Origin: DASZHJ01 sp035517495
Lineage (GTDB): Bacteria; Pseudomonadota; Alphaproteobacteria; ATCC43930; CGMCC-115725
Reading direction: 5' to 3'
DNA length: 64,000 nucleotides
NCBI GenBank assembly: GCA_035517495.1
Contig: DATIYT010000038.1
Location: 62,001-126,000, forward strand
How positions within the stretch are numbered: the stretch's first letter is position 1; every line of letters begins with the position of its first letter. The translations under genes and the position numbers were made by a program. Below, one piece after another: positions 60,259-64,000 of this stretch. Below the pieces are notes generated by a model. That model was given only the letters and a program-made list of their open reading frames with translations. It made no database searches and was not told the origin of the DNA.

Positions 60259-60988
60259 CGCGGAATTTCTTTCGAATGCGCTTTATGAAGGTTCGCACAT
60301 TGGCACGGTAGCCGTCGGCTCCGCTGCCAGCCAGAAAATCCTTGCCATGCACCAAATCGTATAGCTCGCGATACGAAACATCCTCGCCAGGCTTTACCGC
60401 GAGCTGCGACACCATGCGAAATTCGGTCAGCGTGAGGTCGATCGACTGTCCGCGCCAGAACGCGCGATTAATGTCGAAGCGAAGCTCGAGCGCGCCGATC
60501 CGCATCTGCGAGCGCGGCTGCGTCTGACTCGGGTCCGGAACCGGGCGCTGACCCTCGCAGATCAGTTCCAGACGCTTCACCAGGATCGAAAGCCGGCGCG
60601 ACTTGTCGATGAAGTCGACCGCACCGCCGCCCAGCGCCGCTTCCTCGTAGATGTCGTCGCTGAGCGCGGTGAGGAAAATCACCGGCGTGTTGGTGCCGCG
60701 CTGGCGCAGCTCGCGCAGCACTTCGAGGCCGTTCATCCCGGGCATGCGCCAATCAAGCAAAATGACGTCGACGACCTCGCCGCGCTCGAGAAACCCAAGC
60801 GCTGACGGGCCATCGGAAAAGGTCGTGACGGCAAAGCCTTCGTCGACTAAGTTGAGGCTCAGGGATTCTCGGAATTCATCGTCATCATCAATGAGTAGGA
60901 TCCGCACCTGCGGAGCCTTCGGGATTTGCTTGGTGGGCAGCGACGAGTTCTGCAAAGCAGCGCTCTCCGGAGAGTTTGTCTGAACCAT
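60191..60988 (-). CDS. OmpR-family response regulator
   Basis: 265 aa from ATG 60988, with GAGG about 9 nt upstream; TTG at about 60952 is an alternative. The receiver has VRILLIDDDDEFRESLSLNL, the phospho-Asp in VDVILLDWRMPGMNG and the FLTALSD signature. The winged-helix output domain has IDLTLTEFRMVSQLAVKP and ANVRTFIKRIRKKFRDVDPA. The receiver's EEAALGGGAVDFIDKSRR segment is unlike E. coli OmpR and marks a subgroup that I associate with alphaproteobacteria. The first 101 nt overlap the 3' end of the lipoprotein gene and the last 68 nt overlap the kinase. It is the only evident DNA-binding regulator in the window. Confidence 0.92.
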   Translation of the reverse strand: MVQTNSPESAALQNSSLPTKQIPKAPQVRILLIDDDDEFRESLSLNLVDEGFAVTTFSDGPSALGFLERGEVVDVILLDWRMPGMNGLEVLRELRQRGTNTPVIFLTALSDDIYEEAALGGGAVDFIDKSRRLSILVKRLELICEGQRPVPDPSQTQPRSQMRIGALELRFDINRAFWRGQSIDLTLTEFRMVSQLAVKPGEDVSYRELYDLVHGKDFLAGSGADGYRANVRTFIKRIRKKFRDVDPAFDQINNYAGFGYRWTVA

Positions 60989-61589
60989 GGGCGTCCACCT
61001 CGTAATGCAGCGCACGCATGACTTGGCTTTTGAGATCGAGATAAAAGTAAATGGCGAGGTCGCAATGGCGGCCTGCATAGTGCCAGATCGTCGCTGGAGC
61101 CGCCTCGTCACGCGCGGTCGGCGTTCCCAGCAATCCTCGGGTCTGCGCCTGGTTGAGGCCGATTAGGCGCTCGGGGGTCTGTGGTGAGCCGACGGTCGGT
61201 TCGACAGCCGCCGGCGTCTCGGGCGCGGGCGGTGCGTTCGCGGACGGCGTGGGCGAGGGCGGCGTATTGGCGGGCGGCGCTTCCAACCTTGCCGACTCGG
61301 TTGCAGCGGCTGGCGCTGAGGGTGGGGACGGGGCGGCAGGGGGCGAAGCGGGGGTGGCCTCCGCAGCCTCGGAACCATGGTCAGAGTCGTCAGGCATCGG
61401 CTCCGCCGGCGGCGTCTCCGCCGCAGGTGTCACGGGCTTACGCGGCGGCTTCGGGGGGCGCGTGGGCTCGGGAGCCTCGGAGAGCGCACGCCCCTCGCGC
61501 GGCGTCTCGTCCGATCGCGGCAGCGGCGTTGAGCACGCTGCAAGCACCGAAGCGAGTACCAGCGACACGATTTTGAACCACCTCCTCAT
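60888..61589 (-). CDS. Lipoprotein with Pro/Ala-rich linker
   Basis: 233 aa from ATG 61589 (a start at 61634 is possible). Lipobox LAAC (SLVLASVLAACSTPLPRSDE), then about 130 residues of Pro/Ala/Glu-rich linker, then a folded domain of about 85 residues: RLIGLNQAQTRGLLGTPTAR, IWHYAGRHCDLAIYFYLDLK and ALHYEVDAHGSDKLSGERCF, with two cysteines. The domain looks like a BamE/SmpA-type small fold, but I cannot assign it. It may relay an envelope signal to the co-encoded kinase. Its 3' end overlaps the response regulator gene. Confidence 0.8.
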   Translation of the reverse strand: MRRWFKIVSLVLASVLAACSTPLPRSDETPREGRALSEAPEPTRPPKPPRKPVTPAAETPPAEPMPDDSDHGSEAAEATPASPPAAPSPPSAPAAATESARLEAPPANTPPSPTPSANAPPAPETPAAVEPTVGSPQTPERLIGLNQAQTRGLLGTPTARDEAAPATIWHYAGRHCDLAIYFYLDLKSQVMRALHYEVDAHGSDKLSGERCFAELVAAHQANPEGSAGADPTH

Positions 61590-61981
61590 TGCGGACTGTC
61601 TCCATCGCGAGCGATGCTTGGAGACTGCGTCCAACCCGTGTCAATTTCCAGCAAGATCGCTCGGATCATGCAATAAAGGTCGGTCAAATTTGATCGAAAC
61701 GCACATTGACATCCACCGATTTCGCGCGGAACGACGAAATATCAAATGGCAAAGTGAGAACATCCTCGGTCACTCTCTGATGCGGATTTTGGAAGATTAT
61801 CGACCAGTAACTCTATGATTCCAGGACGGCTTCGGATGCCAAGCTTCATCCCAGGTGCGCGGCCAACGCTGAAACGAAACCGTCACGTTACCGTTCCAAC
61901 GGTGTCACGACAGTCACATTTCGTCCGTGATAATTCTATGGCATTCTGGATACGGTTTTGCGGCGAAATTTGGAGGCCTGA
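61590..61981. other. Intergenic region between lipoprotein and 2OG oxygenase
   Basis: About 390 bp between divergent genes, somewhat AT-richer than its surroundings. Promoters for both genes should be here, but I can point to no certain -35/-10 pair. Near 61880-61920 the sequence contains repeated GTCACG/GTCACA words, possibly a binding site. The GGAGG at 61971-61975 is the oxygenase ribosome-binding site. Confidence 0.4.
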
Positions 61982-62644
61982 TTGATCCCGGCGCGATCGA
62001 ACGCAGGATGGTCCGGCGGTTCAATACTGGATTTGCCGGCGTTGGCGGCGACACCGCGCCACGATGATCCGTTCCCCTATGTGATCGTCCCGCACTTCGT
62101 GCCGCCGGCGGCGCTGCGCGCCGTCACGGCCGACTATCCGCGCATCGAACGGCCGGGCAGTTTTCCTGTCAGCGAGCTTGCGCTTGGGCCGGATTTCGGC
62201 GCGTTCGCGCGGGAATTGGAGGGCGAGCCGTTTCGCGCGGCGATTGCCGACAAATTCGGGATCGAGCTCTCTGGACGCCCGACCAACATCACCGTCCGCG
62301 CACAAGCTCGCGCGCGAGACGGGCGCATCCACAATGACGGCCGCGGAAAGCTCGTCACCGTTCTGATCTACATGAACGAGACCTGGGAACCAGCGGAAGG
62401 ACGGCTGCGCCTGCTGCGCTCGCCGCATGATCTGAACGACGTGGTCGAGGAGATCCCGCCGGAAGCCGGCACGATGCTGGCCTTCCGCGTCACCTCGAAT
62501 TCCTGGCACGGCCACGCGTCGGTAAGCGGGCCGCGCCGGGTGGTGCAGCTCAATTGGTTTGAGAGCAAAGTCACGGTGCTGCGCGAGCACGCGCTGCACA
62601 TGGTGTCGGCCAGGGTGAAGCGCGCGCTCAGCCGTTTCCGGTGA
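61982..62644 (+). CDS. 2OG-Fe(II) oxygenase family protein
   Basis: 220 aa from TTG 61982, 6 nt after GGAGG. The iron ligands lie in ARDGRIHNDGRGKLVTVLIY (His-x-Asp) and SNSWHGHASVSGPRRVVQLN (distal His and the Arg for 2-oxoglutarate). PFPYVIVPHFVPPAALRAV is the typical N-terminal strand of small prolyl-hydroxylase-like or uncharacterised 2OG oxygenases. Substrate unknown. The convergent LigB gene ends 34 bp away. Confidence 0.82.
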   Translation: MIPARSNAGWSGGSILDLPALAATPRHDDPFPYVIVPHFVPPAALRAVTADYPRIERPGSFPVSELALGPDFGAFARELEGEPFRAAIADKFGIELSGRPTNITVRAQARARDGRIHNDGRGKLVTVLIYMNETWEPAEGRLRLLRSPHDLNDVVEEIPPEAGTMLAFRVTSNSWHGHASVSGPRRVVQLNWFESKVTVLREHALHMVSARVKRALSRFR

Positions 62645-62677
62645 GGCTCGACCAGTCGACGACGGGATTGTGCGTCC

Positions 62678-63508
62678 TCAGGTTCCCCAAGCCGCGAAAG
62701 CGCAGCCGAGATAGATCTCGGGCGCCGGAATGTAGTCGAGGCATCGAAAGCCGCGACCGCCCGCCGCCCCGTGCGCTACCAGCCAGTTGCGGACTTCGTG
62801 GGCACCGTTGCCGGCTCTCGGCATCCCGGCCTCGAGCACATCGAGCAACTTCGCCTGATCGCCCGCCGCGAAGGCATCGAGGCAGCGGCGATCGAAGGCC
62901 TCGTCGATCGCGCCCATGCTGGGTTCGCCGATCGAATGGCTGAGACCGCCCGTGGCGAGGAGCGCGACCCGCATCGGCTCGGCGTAGGAGCGGATCGCTT
63001 CGCGCAGCAAACGGCCCCAGTCGCAGCAACGCCCGAGGCTCGGCATCGGCGGCTCAAGCTCGTTGATCAGGATCGGCACCACGGCGGGCAGTGGTTCGAG
63101 CCCGAGACGCTGAAGCGGCAGGCATAGTCCATGATCGAGGCGCAGGCGATGCGAATGCGCGGGCTCGAAATCGCACGCCAGTGCCGTCGCTAAAATGTGT
63201 CGGGCGAAAGCGGGAGCGCCGCTGATCGTTGGGTGGCGCGCGGCGAAGTCCGCGAGGAACGGCTCCGGCGGCGGGTCGTGCTCAACGCCGATGCCGATGC
63301 AAAGCGCGGGCAGGTTGTCGAGGAAGAAATTGGTCCAATGGTCGGGCGCAACTCCGACGATCACGTCAACCCGAGCTGCCCGGAGCCGCCGCCCGAGTTC
63401 GTCAAAGGCGGCGCTAAGCCGTGCCTTGAGCGGTGCCGGTAACTTCTCCCAATCGCGGGCAATCAACGGACCGTGGCTCGCTGCATAGATGCCGACCAGG
63501 TCAGCCAC
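62678..63508 (-). CDS. Extradiol ring-cleavage dioxygenase, LigB-type catalytic subunit
   Basis: 276 aa from GTG 63508, overlapping the LigA-type gene by 8 nt. The non-heme iron/active-site histidines lie in GIYAASHGPLIARDWEKLPA, VIVGVAPDHWTNFFLDNLPA and LLATGGLSHSIGEPSMGA. This is the catalytic (beta) subunit of type II extradiol dioxygenases such as protocatechuate 4,5-dioxygenase; which catechol-like ring it opens is unknown. It should form a complex with the small subunit encoded just upstream. Confidence 0.9.
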   Translation of the reverse strand: MADLVGIYAASHGPLIARDWEKLPAPLKARLSAAFDELGRRLRAARVDVIVGVAPDHWTNFFLDNLPALCIGIGVEHDPPPEPFLADFAARHPTISGAPAFARHILATALACDFEPAHSHRLRLDHGLCLPLQRLGLEPLPAVVPILINELEPPMPSLGRCCDWGRLLREAIRSYAEPMRVALLATGGLSHSIGEPSMGAIDEAFDRRCLDAFAAGDQAKLLDVLEAGMPRAGNGAHEVRNWLVAHGAAGGRGFRCLDYIPAPEIYLGCAFAAWGT

Positions 63509-63776
63509 CGGCGCGCACTCCCGTTGACGCGCCCGATGCGCGGAGCCGCTGGATGAATTCCGCGTCCGACATTCCGATCGCCGCGAAGAAGTAGCGCAAA
63601 AGATAGGGATTGGTGTGCGGCGCAAGCCGCGCCACATCATTCGCCAGCACGGCCGAACGCAGTTCCGGGGTAAGCGGATACTCGGCCACTACTGCCGCTG
63701 GGTCGCGCCGGTACCCCGCCGCGCGATCCGGCTGCCGCAGATCGAAGAAGAGCTTGCTCAGCCAGTAATCAGTCAC
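63501..63776 (-). CDS. LigA-type small subunit of extradiol dioxygenase
   Basis: 91 aa. The segment ANDVARLAPHTNPYLLRYFF followed by AAIGMSDAEFIQRLRASG matches the LigA (alpha) subunit of protocatechuate 4,5-dioxygenase and the small subunits fused or adjacent to LigB. It helps shape the active site. The C-terminal tail (GASTGVRAGG) overlaps the start of the LigB gene, so the pair is translationally coupled. Confidence 0.85.
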   Translation of the reverse strand: MTDYWLSKLFFDLRQPDRAAGYRRDPAAVVAEYPLTPELRSAVLANDVARLAPHTNPYLLRYFFAAIGMSDAEFIQRLRASGASTGVRAGG

Positions 63777-63918
63777 CCCGCATTCTCCAGGAATCGGTTT
63801 CCCGCGGATCTGCCGCAGTTTCGCTGTTGAGGGCAGACCGGATTTCCATTAGCGTCAAGTGAAATCAATTCAAATCGGACGCGCAAGCAAGCGCGCCGAC
63901 TTCCCGGGGGGAGACGTC

Positions 63919-64000
63919 ATGGCTCAATCGATCGTATCGTACGTTGACGGGATTCTGGATAACGCCGAGATCGGGCCGATCCACCGGCGCGTGCTCGCGC
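63919..64000 (+). CDS. N-terminus of a probable MFS transporter, cut by the window edge
   Basis: 27 codons are visible from ATG 63919, which is preceded by GGGGGGAGACGTC. The residues VSYVDGILDNAEIGPIHRRV resemble the cytoplasmic N-terminus of metabolite/aromatic-acid MFS symporters, where an I-D/L-D-x-A-x-I-x-x-x-H-R-R segment precedes helix 1. The membrane part lies beyond the window. Next to ring-cleavage genes, uptake of an aromatic acid is a reasonable inference. Confidence 0.5.
   Translation, partial: MAQSIVSYVDGILDNAEIGPIHRRVLA

Noticed and set aside
1..64000. tRNA, rRNA, CRISPR arrays, insertion sequences, prophage or attachment sites
   Set aside because: I read for regularly spaced repeats, cloverleaf-like hairpins, transposase or integrase motifs and found none.

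Overview
The window is a gene-dense, high-GC stretch of bacterial chromosome. It has few gaps, many ATGA/GTGA-type start-stop overlaps and Shine-Dalgarno starts. Gene content suggests a free-living, metabolically versatile alphaproteobacterium, probably from soil or rhizosphere: TRAP and ABC solute uptake, CoA-dependent catabolism, LigAB-type ring cleavage, a histidine kinase with an FKTPI-type H-box paired with an OmpR-family regulator, and small stress-associated proteins familiar from Rhizobiales/Rhodospirillales. The lineage is inferred from protein style only. I see no rRNA, tRNA, IS element, integrase, phage gene or CRISPR array.

Layout. 1-6 kb: the end of an amidohydrolase, a DoxX protein, an EmrB/EmrA-like efflux pair and a second MFS exporter with a C-terminal monooxygenase-like domain. 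6-12 kb: SYLF protein, glyoxalase-fold protein, TauE exporter, Dps with small companions, a thiolase and two small exported proteins. 12-17 kb: pyruvate:quinone oxidoreductase PoxB and a second EmrA/EmrB-like pair in reversed gene order. 17-21 kb: small genes (coiled-coil protein, broken YCII gene, small membrane proteins, lipoproteins, cupin, GlcG-like protein). 21-31 kb: acyl-CoA ligase coupled to a PPC-domain protein, an orphan branched-chain-type ABC receptor, a TRAP transporter, an FAD monooxygenase, a PcaD-like hydrolase and a chromate transporter whose first half is frameshifted. 31-38 kb: AidB, a membrane-anchored TIR protein, DoxX, a glycine-zipper/peptidoglycan-binding lipoprotein, SDR and GST. 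38-46 kb: OFA-family MFS plus its 34-aa partner, a divergent AlaX, a four-gene CoA-transferase/thioesterase operon, an IlvE-like aminotransferase and an IPNS-like dioxygenase. 46-53 kb: amino-acid ABC transporter; the cysK-alaX-sseA-GNAT operon; a GDT1 family cation exporter behind a yybP-ykoY manganese riboswitch. 53-58.5 kb: a five-gene peptide/nickel-type ABC operon. 58.5-64 kb: a lipoprotein/response-regulator/kinase operon with long overlaps, a 2OG oxygenase, LigA/LigB ring-cleavage subunits and the start of an MFS transporter.

How the genes fit together. Much of the window is uptake and CoA or aromatic catabolism, mixed with efflux and general-stress functions. Only one DNA-binding regulator (the response regulator) is evident in 64 kb. 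The best-supported regulatory RNA is the manganese riboswitch. The most unusual protein is the TIR-transmembrane-Pro/Ala linker-extracytoplasmic domain protein at 33.3-34.7 kb. The most unusual gene arrangements are the cysK-alaX-sseA coupling and the overlapping two-component operon.
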